DNA of 64,000 nucleotides from Pyxicephalus adspersus (Eukaryota; Chordata; Amphibia; Anura; Pyxicephalidae): assembly GCF_032062135.1 (NCBI RefSeq), contig NC_092861.1:118981118-119045117 (forward strand). Direction: 5' to 3'. The first letter of the stretch is position 1. Every line of letters starts with the position of its first letter. Made by a program: the position numbers and the translations under genes. Under the pieces are notes generated by a model. It saw only the letters and a program-made list of their open reading frames with translations, searched no databases and was not told the DNA's origin. Of this stretch, positions 1 to 11,232 are shown piece by piece.

Positions 1-317
1 TGGATTCACGATTTCATGTTTTATGCTAAATTCTAAACCCTGCTATCTAAATGTTGAAGAAAAATTATGACTTGTCAGACCAGGCAATTTTTTCCCCCAA
101 TCATGTCCTTTTGCAGAGTTCCTTTGGAGACAGGAGTGGCATCTAATGTGGTTCCTTTAGCTGTACCCCAATTAATGATTAAAGGCCTGATGGGTTGTGC
201 TTTTCTTCATACCATGGTTGTAATAAGTGGTTATTTGAGTTACTGTTGCCTTACTATCAGCCTAAATTCATCTTGTCATTTCCTCTGACCTCACCAAAGC
301 ATTTTCATCCAGGGAAC

Positions 318-585
318 TAAAGCTCACTGAGATGTTCCAGTTTTTGGACCATTCTCTGTAAACCCTAGATGGAACCCTATATGCAACCCTACATGGTTGT
401 GTGTGAAAATCCCGGCAGATCAGCAGTTTCTGAAATACTCAGACCAGCCTGACTAGCACCAACAACCATGATACAGTCAAAGTCACTTACAGTATATCGC
501 CATTCTTTCCTATTCTGAAGTTCGGTTTGAACTTCAGCAGTACAACAATGCATTGAGCTGCTGCACCAAGTAAAGTGGAAATATT
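318..585 (+). repeat. Ancient vertebrate interspersed repeat (V-SINE/L2-tail type), degraded
   Basis: Contains the widely shared vertebrate segment around GATCAGCAGTTTCTGAAATA, then CACCAACAACCATG, GTCAAAGTCACTTA, CCATTC..TTCTGAAG and AATGCATTGAGCTGCTGC. I recognise these from memory as part of an old SINE/LINE-tail family found in fish and amphibians. The exact family name is uncertain. Confidence 0.55.
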
Positions 586-774
586 CATACATATATACAT
601 ACGAACACACACATCAAGTCGCCTATTGCTGTTTTGCTTTGTATACATATTGCTTTTATGACAGTTTGGGATGAGTTGGACCACAGAATGAAGGCAAAGC
701 AGACAACAAGTGCTCAGCACCCCCTGGAACTCAGTTAGGAATGTTGTAAAACCATTCCAAATCACTAAGGGGCC

Positions 775-1066
775 AGATATGGAGCCAGACTCAGGGCTGA
801 TATCGGACGAGAATTTGGCATGTGTACAGCGTTCGTCGTCCAAACGACCGTCCTAGTGGATCCACGGACGATGGACAACGAATGATCGTTATTGAAGTGA
901 AGGGGAGAGCGCGCAGCAGGGTGCTGCTCCGTCGTTCCCCCCCTCCCCTCTTCATAGAGCAGAACGGTGCTGTATGTACAACACTCGTTCATTTATTGTT
1001 TGTCGTTGGAAGAAATTTTAAAAGATCTTTTTGAATGACAATTCTTACACGTGTGTACATAGCCTA
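775..1066 (-). mobile_element. TTAA-type MITE of the 320-bp family (MITE A), diverged copy
   Basis: Reverse-orientation relative of the complete copy at 61494-61814. It keeps the end ACGTGTGTACATAGCC, the GTGGATCCACGGACGATGGA segment and the ACAGCGTTCGTCGTCC part. Short open frames here are chance readings of the element. Confidence 0.7.
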
Positions 1067-3689
1067 ACTCAAGGTGGCTTTGAAGAATATATAATGTAAA
1101 ACACACTTTTGTCATATGTGTTTCCTTCATAGTTTGGATGTCTTCAATTTTATTCTACAATGTAGAAAATAATAAAAATAAAGACTCCATTGAATGAGAA
1201 GGTCTGTCGACAAACACACTGAAACTTCTGATGTTCTGAACACCAATTGTTAACATGGAGTTACCAGGAAGAAGATCTGGTTCATAAATTTATGATTGAT
1301 GATAGCAGTGCAGTAACAGCAGGCCAGAATAAAATGACCGGAAACACATTTACTGAATGCTGGCAACTGGCTAATACTCCATTGAATCCAACAATAACTT
1401 TATACAGACATTTTTTGGAACTGGCTAACAACTAAACACACAATGCAAATATAGGAGTGGTTTTACCAGTCAAATAAATTTTTATTTTTGTCAATTCAGT
1501 TCAGCACAGTAAGTCTAGTTAATATGGCTTATACTTGTGGTGGCCATTGATCACAGCCTCGTCACCTTTCGGCCTCCATATGTAACGAAGCAAGAGATGT
1601 CAAATGATGTGATCCCTGCTTTTTCTCTTTCTACTATAATGCTTGCTGTACATACATGGATATTAGTGCTGCTCTTCCCTCCTTTAATGTGACTGCAACA
1701 GTGCAAGACATTATAGTGGGGCACCAATAAATCAGATTCAAGAACTTAGAGTAAATCCAATTAAAATAAATTAAAATAAAAACATAAATAAAAATATACT
1801 GATTTAAAATATGTATTTATTTTGAGAGCTTGCCTATGTTTTAACTACCACAAAGTAAATTCTAGTTGTTCCTTGGGTGTTCTTGAGAGATCCAGTACTG
1901 TATCATAGCATTACATGTGCAACACCCCCCAATTACAGGTAAGTAGAACTAAAGAGAAACCAGATGAGCAGCAAGCCAGGAATGCATATTGTATTATCTG
2001 TATACAAAATAAACATACATATCTGCCATCCTGTTTGTGTATGAGCAGCTTGGGAGGTTGTTAACAACCATATCTCGGTCTGAGATATTGTGAAGCTATA
2101 AAACAAACTCCCAGTCATTACACCAATTATTATGTCCTCTTTGGGAGATTAGGTCAAATATTCCATATCAAAGCCAAGTTTAAACTCCCTGGCAGGTACT
2201 CAAATCAGCAAAAACAAGCCAAGAAACAAAAGAAGTATGATAAACCAATTGCCATAACTTGCCTTGCTGCATGTGGAATAAACACCTATTTCAGATGAGT
2301 GATTACATTAAACGCCTTAATCCTGTAGAAGGTGGTATCTTTATTGCATGATGTATTTACTAATCTCTGACAAACAGCTATCTTTGAAAGATTTCTTCCT
2401 GCTAGTCAAAGTTTGGGGTGATTGCTAGTGGTTTTATTACAGTGCTGCTCATTGATATCTCTACAAGAAAGTAATATGTACTTGGAAGATCTGCAGTGCA
2501 AGGATCTCCTTGCCTCTCTGTATATTTTAATATATGGATCTTCACTTTTTCAATCTTAACTGCTGCTTTTATTATTAGAGGGTTGCAGCTCTGACATGAA
2601 AAATAAAGTTCAGTATCATAGAAAGATGTCTATAATATATATATATAAGAATTATAAGGGTAAAAATTCTCAAATTTGAATAGAAATAGTGTAAAAGGAG
2701 AAAGGAAATATAAAAATGAATGAGTAAGCTGAAACAATAGTGGGAAAAATATATAAATAAATAAAATATCCTCATAAATCTGGAATTGGTGGCATTAGTA
2801 AAGCTAGAGAAGAAAGTTAAAGAGCAAAAAGATAAAAAGGGGGGAGCATTTAGAAACAGGAAAGAGAAATGAGGAGAGGAAGAGTAGGGGTGAAGATAAG
2901 GAAGGACAACAGAAGCTGTGGGAAGTCAATATCAAAGTTACATAAATAATAAAAAAGGCATAGAAGATAAATAGAGTAAATTGGGGTGCCTGTAATTAAT
3001 TGAGCCTCCAAATTGGCCAGAAATGTATCATAGAATCCAGTAAAATGCTATAAAGTTGGCACAGTGGATTTTTCATTCCCATAAAAATCTAAAGGAACCA
3101 ATGAATTTTGTATGATCTCTGAAATGCCATAGACAAAAAAACAAAACACCCTCAAAACAGCTAAACCCTGATTACAGACAAATATGATCCAATGATTAGG
3201 GAAGATTTTGGCTGAATAAATAAGGGGATGAGAATCTGCAATCAAACTGTATTTGTGTTGTCTGTGAAAACCAATTTCTGTGCTGATGAAATATTACATT
3301 AACACAGTGAATCAATACAGTAAAACAAAATAACTGATAATCAGTCAAAGCATGGAGCACCCAGGCTTATTTAGCTATGCATTGTAAACTACTGATTTGC
3401 ATTGTGTGGATTATTACAATCAACAATTGCTAACCTGCTTCCTCAAAATGCTAGACAGGCTATTACCAGAACATTTTTTAAAACCCCAGATCAAGAGTTC
3501 AGCATTGTTAATAACTGTGATCAGTTGGTGACTAGTCCTGCAGGTATGACCAGCGTGACAATCTGGCTACAAGAATTTCCAGTGTGGGATGTGGGATATG
3601 CAATTGAAACCATAAAGCTTGTTTAAATCCAACATTTCTATTCTTAGTTTTACATAAAGTATGGTAAGAATAACTGGAGAGGCAGAAGA

Positions 3690-4150
3690 AGGTGAAGAAG
3701 GTGGTGGTCCTGGGTAACTGCCCAATTAGCCATACAGTGTTCAACCCAAAAATTATTTTAAGCTGGGTGGGAAGAAATTGTAGGTGGGTGGTAGCCCTTG
3801 AATTGACCCAGTTCTTCAGTAACCACCAAAAAACAGCCTGGTGGTTACTGAAATGTGCGGGGTGGTGCGCCCAGCTAAAAAGGGAGAAGACTGAGGATGC
3901 CATGAACCTGTAGCCAGATCACCAGTTGTCCTTCCTTGGAAGGTGAAGAAGGTGGTGGTCCTGGGTAACTGCCCAATTAGCCATACAGTGTTCAACCCAA
4001 AAATTATTTTAAGCTGGGTGGGAAGAAATTGTAGGCATCAGTAACCACCCAAAAACAGCAGAGTGGCTACTGAAAAGTGCCGGGTGCTAAAAGGGCTGGC
4101 TAAAAGGGGCTGGGGAGAACACGGTCATACCCTAAAACTGGCCTTGGTCC
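3690..4150 (+). repeat. Frog repeat in two tandem copies with a perfect 95-bp shared block
   Basis: 3690-3784 and 3941-4035 are identical over 95 bp (offset 251). After this block the copies differ: both continue with a CAGTAACCACC..AAAAACAGC..GTGG.TACTGAAA segment, but the second lacks about 40 bp and has a different end. Either a local duplication or two insertions of one element. Confidence 0.8.
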
Positions 4151-4370
4151 TGCCTCTACCAGTCATGATGCACTTATGGCAATCCAAGGCCAATGTAAAA
4201 CATCCTTCTATGAATTTATATGATCCAAAATGTCAGCATTTCCTTCTGGTGCCAGTAACATAGTATGTATGGGTAGATCACCTTTTCCCTTACTTGTTTT
4301 TATCTTCCGGACTCTGGGTTGTCCCATAGTTAAAGGATGCTTCAGGAGGAAATCTTTCTGACACCCACTG

Positions 4371-4820
4371 TATGAACAAGCACTTGTACATGCATCTTTA
4401 AGTCTTTTGTCAATGGAAAGGATCGCAAAAGATCCCTTCAAACGATAAAAATCTAACATGTACATAGCCTAACTTTGCAGCGAATAATTTCCAGAAAAAA
4501 AACAAATAAAAATAACATTATTTGGGTATAAGTAACACTATTACAAATTATCACAGGTTCTCTGGTAGAAGGACTTTTCATTCTTTAATAAATTAACAGG
4601 TTACCACAGAGACTTAAACACTTCACCTGAACGACACTTTTAACAAAAAAGTGACTTTTTACTTTTCACCAGGAAAGAATGTAAAAGAAGCCCCAGTTAG
4701 GAATAAAAACCAGACAGAACTTCTAATTACTCCTAATTCTAAAAAAAACTAATTCGTTGTCCATCGTCCGTGGATCCACTAGGACGGTCGTTTGGACGAC
4801 GAGCGCTGTACACATGCCAA
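4371..4820. mobile_element. Two MITE A fragments in opposite orientation
   Basis: 4371-4483 ends ACATGTACATAGCC (reverse-orientation terminus) and 4752-4820 carries GTCCATCGTCCGTGGATCCA followed by GCGCTGTACACATGCC (forward orientation). About 270 bp of unrelated AT-rich sequence separates them, so these are fragments rather than one intact element. Confidence 0.55.
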
Positions 4821-5312
4821 AAACTAATATACCATTAATTAAAATAAAAGTATTAGTAAACCTAAAACAGTAGGTAGAGAAGAGATGCAATACACGTATG
4901 TATCTTATAACTGACCATTGTGACACATCAGAAACAAAAGCAGCCATGGAAGGCTTGAATGAGTAATTCTCCATTTCTTTGCAAAATACCTGCACAACCG
5001 AAAATATTTTGCAACTGCCCTTTGCCTCCTGATGAGCTGTACAGGAGCTGAACCCTCCAGGTGCCATTTCTATACTAAATTCTGAAGTACCAATTATTTT
5101 ACATTAACAGAAGAGATGTCATCAATGACCTGAAATTATAGGTGCTCTAAGCAAATTACATTAAAGCTGATAATTCAAGGTAAAAATAAAAAAACTTAAA
5201 ATAATTTTTAGGTCTTGGGAAACCCCTGCTAAAACCAATATTTTGTGTCAGTAGAAAAATTGTGAAGAATGTTCCCAATGCAGTGGCAGATTTCTGTTGA
5301 TGGAAATTTTCC

Positions 5313-6345
5313 TTAAATATTGTTTCCAGTGACAGGAGAATGAACAAGTTCTGGACACACAGTGCCATTTGGTTCTATAGAGAGGATGATCAGCACCCCG
5401 CTGTGCTCTTCCCCATAGGAAAGTACAGTGGTCAGTTCAGATCGAATGTTCATCAATCCAGATTTTGCTTTGCCATGCTTGTCTCGGGCAACAATGATAC
5501 GGTGTGTGAATATACGCAGCCATTTTCTTGTATCCTGCATCATCAATTTCAACAGGTATGCAGATAATGACATGTTCCTGATCTACATGTTCTGGGTTAC
5601 CAATTCAGTGATGTATTAAAGCAGAACTCCAGGCATAAATAAAAAAAAAATGGCAATGTCCCCTCACCCAAGCTGATGCAGAATTGAATGCTCCTTTCAC
5701 TCTCTCACTTTTTTACCAAGAAATAGTTTAGCATTTCTTGTGTTACTGCAGGAAGTTAACGATTCAATTGATCTTCTGTTTGGCTCCTAGCATTGGACTG
5801 GGAAAATGTCACAAATGGATCTAAGATAAAGAATCTGAACATATAATAGGGAACGTTCACTAAATATAAAACACTGCAGTGTTATAGATCTAAAAACTGA
5901 TAGGGGAAGTCATTATTATACAGGGCTGCTACACACTTTCATTTATTGTCGCTGGAAATGATCTTTCATGACTGTATCCAGTAACAGATGAAGGAATGAG
6001 CGCTGTACATAGCACTGTTCTATGGAGAGGGGAGAACCAAGGAGCAGCACCCTGCTGTGCTCTCCTCCCTTTGTCTAGTGGTCATCTACTGTCAGGACTG
6101 ATCCATGAAGCAACCGCTGTATACAAGTGAGATTCTGGCAAAAGACGAGCGTGATCATTCGTATCGGGTGGAAAACATCTGATGTGATTAAAAAAAAAAA
6201 ATAGTTTCCAGTGACAGATCAATAAACAGGAAGGGGGCGCGCACCCTGCTATGCTCTCCTACATTGGAGTGAACAGCAGTCATTCCCAATCATCAATCTG
6301 CCATTGATAAACATCATATAGGGAGCGCTGTACACAGCACAGCAT
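5313..6345. mobile_element. Cluster of three degraded MITE A copies
   Basis: 5313-5470, 5925-6175 and 6203-6345 each share TTCCAGTGACAG, GAGCGCTGTACA(C/T)AGCAC, TCTATGGAGAGGGGA and CACCCTGCTGTGCTCT with the family. Ends are eroded. Open frames across them are not genes. Confidence 0.55.
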
Positions 6346-6654
6346 CATCAGATGATGATCATCTAAACAGAGCCTAGGTTCCAATCATCCATAGCACAAT
6401 ATTTGCAAATTATATAAACAGATCACAAATATTTTGCTTTTGTATATTTGTTCACAATCATAAATTGAAAACTGATTATTTTTTTGCAGATCTGCATATT
6501 TGTTTGCAATCATTTCAGTGCATAATAATGGCCCTTGTTTGGCACCAGGTATTTCCTGCACACACCTATGCACTATATCACAAGCAATACAGGAAAATGT
6601 ACATTTCTGGCCCAGCTTCCAGTCCCACAAACAGATCAAACTTCAGTGACAGCA

Positions 6655-7060
6655 CAGTGACATGGGCAGGCGCGGGCACGTCATGCGCGCCCCCGACACT
6701 CCCCCCTCTCTTTGTGCTGCCCCTTATATAGAGGAACTAGGTCACTAAACCTACCTTGGAGTACGGCACTGTCCAGGTACCCTGCTCCGGTACAGCCTCT
6801 ACCCCCGGCCGGACAGCGAGGCCCAGCAAGAGGAGGCTCAGGGGCAGCAGACAGCTCCTGTGTGTGGTCACCATATTGCAGCCACTGAGCACTTGTACGG
6901 AAGCCCGCGTCTTCTTCTTCCTTCTGTACGGACTAACGTGCTGACGGCTCTCCGTGCCAACCTGGACCCTGCTCACCTGGCTGGCTGTGACATCACCGCT
7001 TCACCTGGAGGAGGCGCACTGCTACAACGCCCCTTTGTCATGACCACAGAGAAGCCAGAC
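6655..7060 (-). promoter_or_regulatory. TMEM87B: CpG-rich block: TMEM87B promoter and 5' UTR
   Basis: A GC- and CpG-rich block in an otherwise AT-rich window, covering the coding part of exon 1, its presumed 5' UTR (6875 to about 7000) and the start of intron 1. CATGCGCGCC near 6690 resembles an NRF1-type site. No TATA box is placed upstream of the ATG, as expected of a CpG-island promoter. The exact transcription start is not visible. Confidence 0.6.
6755..6874 (-). CDS. TMEM87B: TMEM87B exon 1 (coding part): signal peptide and mature N-terminus
   Basis: Start ATG at 6872-6874; 40 codons to donor TCCAAG|gtaggt, phase 0. It reads MVTTHRSC, a hydrophobic core LLPLSLLLLGLAVRPGVEA, then VPEQGTWTVPYSK, a typical cleaved signal peptide. 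Human TMEM87B begins MVAACRS and has AVPELG just after its signal peptide. The frame upstream stays open into the GC-rich leader, but this is the first ATG. TMEM87B is a seven-transmembrane Golgi-dynamics-domain protein acting in the Golgi/endosome pathway. It lies about 9 kb downstream of MERTK on the same strand, as in human. Other N-terminal signal peptides could look similar, so the identification relies on both the short matches and the synteny. Confidence 0.8.
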
Positions 7061-7149
7061 TTGCTTGTGCTGTATGCATTACAATGTAAATACTAGAGAA
7101 CCTGTTGTAAAAAAAAAAAAAACACGTAATATGTCCTCTTAGGTGTCAG

Positions 7150-7215
7150 CGTGGCCGCCATTTTGTTGAAGACAAGTCTATGGTTAAATACTACGTGTGT
7201 CTTCAAAAATGGCGC
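7150..7215. promoter_or_regulatory. Pair of inverted YY1-like motifs upstream of TMEM87B
   Basis: GGCCGCCATTTTGTTGAAGAC at the left and GTCTTCAAAAATGGCGCG at the right form an imperfect inverted repeat, each arm carrying the YY1 core (GCCATTTT / AAAATGGC). They lie about 280-340 bp upstream of the TMEM87B ATG. Function is inferred from the motif and position only. Confidence 0.4.
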
Positions 7216-7444
7216 GTGATAGTTTCTGAGAAAATTCAGATTGTTTCGCTCTGGTGTTTACAGCGTTGAATTGACGACGTTGTCACTAGTCTGTGAAGGA
7301 ATGGTAGTGTGTGGGATGAAAGATCTCCTATCTGAATGTATAAACTAGCCGGCTCTATACACAGAATGCTGGCAAGGGATAAAGGAAGATATCCTTTTAG
7401 ATAATATCATATATCCAAGTCAGTAGACAAGGCTAGAATAAATA

Positions 7445-7505
7445 TTGTTAGAAATAAACAGCATTTATATAGCGCCAACATATTCTACAGAGTACATTAA
7501 GGGTT
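7445..7505 (-). repeat. Fragment of the frog L2/SINE 3' tail
   Basis: AACAGCATTTATATAGCGCC followed by AACATATTCTACAGAGTACATTAA is the reverse complement of the tail shared by the L2 LINE and the SINE in this window. Confidence 0.6.
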
Positions 7506-7756
7506 TCAAATGACAGACGGCAATGAGGTTGCTCCAGGTAACAACTTCTCTTTAGGGCTCCTGCCTTTATTTATTAAGCAAAGGTTACAAACAAACAATA
7601 CCAGCCTTCTTTTAAATACAAATAACCTCCTGCCAGCAAAACAGATTGTTGAAGCTGACGTCCGAACCAGCACTTCACTTTACATTGGTACAACTAGGAA
7701 TCTGCCTCACACAGACACAGCCCAGAGAGACTGGCTCGCACCAACACTGATTCATT

Positions 7757-7978
7757 GGCCCTGATTTGGTAAAGCTTTCCAATGCTGGAGAGGATACACT
7801 TTCATCAGTGAAGCTGGGTGATCCTGCAAACCTGGAATGGATTTCCTAAGTCATTAGCTATTTGTTAGCAAATGTTTTCAATTCTGGATCAGATCCATTC
7901 CCGGTTTGCTGGATTACCCAGCTTTACCCATTAACGTGTATTCTCCCCAGCCTTGGGGAGCTTTATTAAATCAGGGCC
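7757..7978. mobile_element. Foldback MITE (MITE B), complete copy
   Basis: About 222 bp, nearly palindromic: GGCCCTGATTTGGTAAAG at the left, CTTTATTAAATCAGGGCC at the right, with inner arms GCTGGGTGATCC..GCAAACCTGGAATGGA and its complement. ATT flanks both ends (7754-7756 and 7979-7981), a possible 3-bp target duplication. No coding capacity. Confidence 0.85.
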
Positions 7979-8379
7979 ATTATGTTTAGCACTATTTGTG
8001 CTAAATAGGCCCGTGGGCCCTGGAAAAAACATAGGTTCCAGACTTGGGAGTTTGTTCCACCCTACTCTTACAGATTCATAGTAAAACAGCTTCAAAAACC
8101 ACAGCCCCACGTAACATCCATCCAGGACTTTTCCCAGTAACACGGTTGGTCTCTTACAATGGGCAGAGCAGGCTAGATAAGGATAGCTATGCTTCCAAAT
8201 TCTCTTCTTTATATGTATGTCTGAGGTCCTTTATTTCCTTGGAGAGAAAGTGTTGTGAAGGTCCCCTGGGTGCCCCTTTAGTCTATCTCTCGGTGTGCAT
8301 CCCAACCTGTTGTACATAAATTTGTGACCATGAAGGTTTTTCAGGCCAGGTCAAATTGTAATTTAGGTTTCCTTTTGGA

Positions 8380-9150
8380 GAACAAGTATGGCATCAAATG
8401 TCAACAAGTTTCTGTCTTGCTCCATAGCACGGCAACTCTGGAAGCAGGTATATGATTGTAAAAGCACTCTCTTGGGAATCCCTATTCCAGTGGATCTGTG
8501 TGAGGCCTTGATGTATAGATGTCCGAAAAGGGATTACCTCTCCTCAATTCAAACTGCTAAAACAGAAAAATTCCCAGAGTTTGGAAAATAGTAAATTCAG
8601 CTTTATTGGTGGCAAGACCTTGATCTCTTGGTACATAATTAATGAAAATTTGACTGCTAAATTTAATGACTTCTTGATCAAATTTGAGGCAGTATGGTTG
8701 CCTTGGGTAACTGCTCCCTTTTCTGCCTTTCCTGATTTTATTCAGTCTTTCTTGCAATACTGGAAATCATCTGGCAATTTATTGACACATCGCTCAAACT
8801 AGTATTGTTCCTCCGGTTAGTTGTGTTACATGTCCCAGCATTGGTAGCTCCATTATCCTTCCTTTCTTCTTTGGCCATTACTGGTTATATATTCATTGGA
8901 TATAAATATGATTCATACTATAATTTTATCGTTTGCAATGCCATTGGGCCAATCTTGCCATGTTTTAGCCATTTATAATCCTGTTTACATTTGTAACACT
9001 TGTTATTATTTGTGTCATACCTGGACAATACTTATTTACCTGTCTGTGCCTATTTTTTATGCTTTATTCTGTCTCTTTAATATTCTAGTTAATTTTTTAT
9101 TTTTTTGGTAAAATCATAGAATCATAAATTATTGAATAAAAAAAAATAGA
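8380..9150 (+). mobile_element. 5'-truncated LINE remnant, Tx1/L1-like C-terminus and A-rich tail
   Basis: Broken open frames in several phases give segments such as RQLWKQVYDCKSTLLGIPIP and TLISWYIINENLTAKFNDFL, then KFEAVWLPWVTAPF. These look like the region after the reverse transcriptase in Tx1/L1-type LINEs. The 3' end (TTGAATAAAAAAAAATAG, near 9135) is a poly(A)-like tail. Frameshifts and stops show that it is dead. The assignment is from general resemblance, not a close match. Confidence 0.5.
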
Positions 9151-9688
9151 GAAAAACAGTTATTTTGTACTGTCATCATTTATTTAAACTGAACACTAGG
9201 CAGGTATATCAAAGTATCTGTTATAAATAGACCAGCCCAAATTAAATACAAGTACCAACCTCCAAGTTGATGTATATAGGGTGGTGATGTTCTATGAAAA
9301 TTTATAGCATTCCCAATAAGATAAGAAAATGAGACAACTAAAAGACCAGACAGCTAAAGATATTCATGTGTTATCACTGCGAAATGTCATACTGTCATAG
9401 AGTTCAGTGAACTCACTGTGTCATATGGTGCAACAGAAGATTAGTAGGAGGGACAGACGATGACACTAAACAATGAGTAAGACAAAGTTTACAAGCAGGT
9501 GGTTATGAGCAGGAACAGCAGAGTCAATGCATAGACAAACACGAATAAAAGCAATCTAAATAGCAGACCAGACAGATGGGTTCAGATGTCTGGTTAGAAA
9601 CTGATTGTATAAAAGTTGTGCGCTGCTTTACTTGAGTAATGACCAGCAAGGGGCAAAGACCCGAGGCTGATCAATATATATACTCATT

Positions 9689-10420
9689 GGGTCTGATTTA
9701 ATAAAGTTCTCCAAGGCTGATACACCTTCATCAGTGAAGCTGGGTAATCCAGCAAACCTGGAATGGATTTCCAAAAAAGGTATTAGCTATTTGTTAGCAA
9801 ATGCTTTCAGTCCTGGACCAGATACATTCCAGATTTTTTGGATCACTCAGGTTCCCTGATAAAAGTGTATCCTCTCCAGTCTTTAAAGCGGGAACTTTAA
9901 AGCGGAACTAAACAAAAAAAAAAAAAAATTCACTTACCTTTAATCTGGCAGGTCCCTTAATGGCTCTGGTCCTTCTAACAATCCGGTCCCACATTGTCCT
10001 GGCATTCTTCTTCGCCCTGGTGCAGAGGAAGCGCCAGGCGCCGCCATCTTTGGTCTTCTCTTCTGGTCTTCTTTCTTTGTCACCCGATCATACACTGAGG
10101 AGGTGCGAGATCAGGTAAAGTAGTCGCTGTGAAGGGGGGAAAAAGAAGAGCCGATCTCACGGCACATGCGTGAGATTGGCATCTCTTTCACCTAGAAGGA
10201 AAAATGCCCCTTCTGTGCATGCCTTAATCTGGAGGAGCAGCCAGAGCCTTCTGGGATGCGTGACGTGGGTATCCCGGGAGGCTCTGCGCTCCCATTAAGT
10301 CTTGATCACCACAGCCCTTTAAAAAAAAGGGTATTGCACTTAAAAAAAAACATTTTTTTGTCTACTACTCTTCTATGTAAAGTAAAAATGTTTGGGTACG
10401 CTTTAATAAATCAGCATTTA
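9689..10420. mobile_element. Foldback MITE (MITE B) interrupted near its end by a TTAA MITE
   Basis: MITE B runs from GGGTCTGATTTAATAAAG to CCTCTCCAGTC (9689-9881). MITE C lies at 9897-10406, and the last bases of MITE B resume after it (TAAATCAG, 10407-10414). A few bases of MITE B (GGAGAGC) are missing at the left junction. Confidence 0.6.
9897..10406. mobile_element. MITE C, ~510-bp TTAA element
   Basis: Begins TTAAAGCGGAACTAAAC and ends GGGTACGCTTTAA, giving short terminal inverted repeats within TTAA ends. Interior shares with 43035, 54157 and 61886 the segments CGCCGCCATCTTTG, GCCGATCTCACGGCACATGCG and GGGAGGCTCTGCGCTCCCAT. A TTAA target points to the piggyBac or Kolobok groups. Non-coding. 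Confidence 0.75.
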
Positions 10421-10904
10421 TATACCAGAGTGTTGGAACTTTTGTGAAGCGTTGGATATGATATGATTTGCCAAGTTAAAAGGTGAGTGTTCCCAAATTC
10501 ATTGAAATGAAACTGCTAAAAAATTAACAAAAATCAGTTGAGAAAATGGAAGTTGAGAAATGTATAAACGAAACTATGATCTAGAAATGAAAGCTCAAAT
10601 TTTGGAAACCTTATATCATCATATTTCTAACCTTAGAGATTTTGTGATTCCTTAAGCTGTATCCCTATGACAAAGTTTGCATCAGGTGTGTCATATTTTG
10701 GAAGTAATAGATAACATGGGCAAAATTTGCGGGCACAGAAACTGTAAAAATGATTTGTATAATCAGTCTGAACTCCCATCAACAACTACTTCCAGATTGC
10801 AGAATTTTACAACTCAAATATTTGAAATAAGTTACCTGATTTTTGACCAGAACAGCACACAACCAGACTTTTCCAAATCAAATTAAAATATGTGGCGCTA
10901 AACT

Positions 10905-10985
10905 CTGTCATATTATTATTATTATTATTAAACAGGATTTATATAGCGCCAACATATTACCCAGCACTGTACATTAAATAGGGAT
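10905..10985 (-). repeat. L2 LINE 3' tail with (TTA)n
   Basis: A short TTA microsatellite, then AAACAGGATTTATATAGCGC and CAACATATTACCCAGCACTGTACATTAAATAGGG: the minus-strand 3' end of the L2-type LINE. Confidence 0.7.
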
Positions 10986-11007
10986 AACCACTATATATTC
11001 TCTAGGT

Positions 11008-11232
11008 CATTGTTTCTCAATCAGGGTTCTGTGGAACCCTGGCGTTCCTCCAGTGATAACACCAATGATCTTTTTGGCTATCTATGAGGGTGCCATTCTT
11101 CCCACTGACCACCAAACATATATACTGTGAGCTCTTAGTAATAATATCAGAGGTTTTCTGAAGACCTGAAAGTTATTTCAAGTGTTCCACCATGTTACAA
11201 AAGGTCCATTAAAGCTGCTCTAGATTAAAATG
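11008..11232 (+). mobile_element. hAT-type MITE relic
   Basis: Starts CATTGTTTCTCAATCAGGGTTCTGTGGAACCCTGG (read in two parts) and continues through GTTCCTCCAGTGATAACACC. I recognise this as an old amphibian hAT-like family. A second relic in reverse lies at about 61290-61465 (GGAACCCTGGTTAAGAAACC). Confidence 0.5.

Larger units (their letters stand above)
1..6754 (-). other. TMEM87B intron 1 (incomplete): repeats, no further exon found
   Basis: I scanned the minus strand here for a phase-0 exon matching the conserved segment that follows the TMEM87B signal peptide and found none, so the intron probably continues below position 1. It holds an old vertebrate repeat (318-585), several relics of the 320-bp TTAA MITE, and a 95-bp perfect duplication (3690/3941). 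Stretches 1067-3689 and 4822-5312 are AT-rich with nothing recognisable. Confidence 0.6.

Noticed and set aside
3532..3903. 123-codon minus-strand open frame
   Set aside because: Overlaps the duplicated frog repeat and has no similarity to known proteins.
4940..5092. Minus-strand open stretch MAPGGFSSCTAHQEAKGSCK with splice-like ends, considered as TMEM87B exon 2
   Set aside because: From the candidate acceptor the frame that would continue exon 1 (phase 0) hits a stop at once, and the sequence does not resemble TMEM87B.
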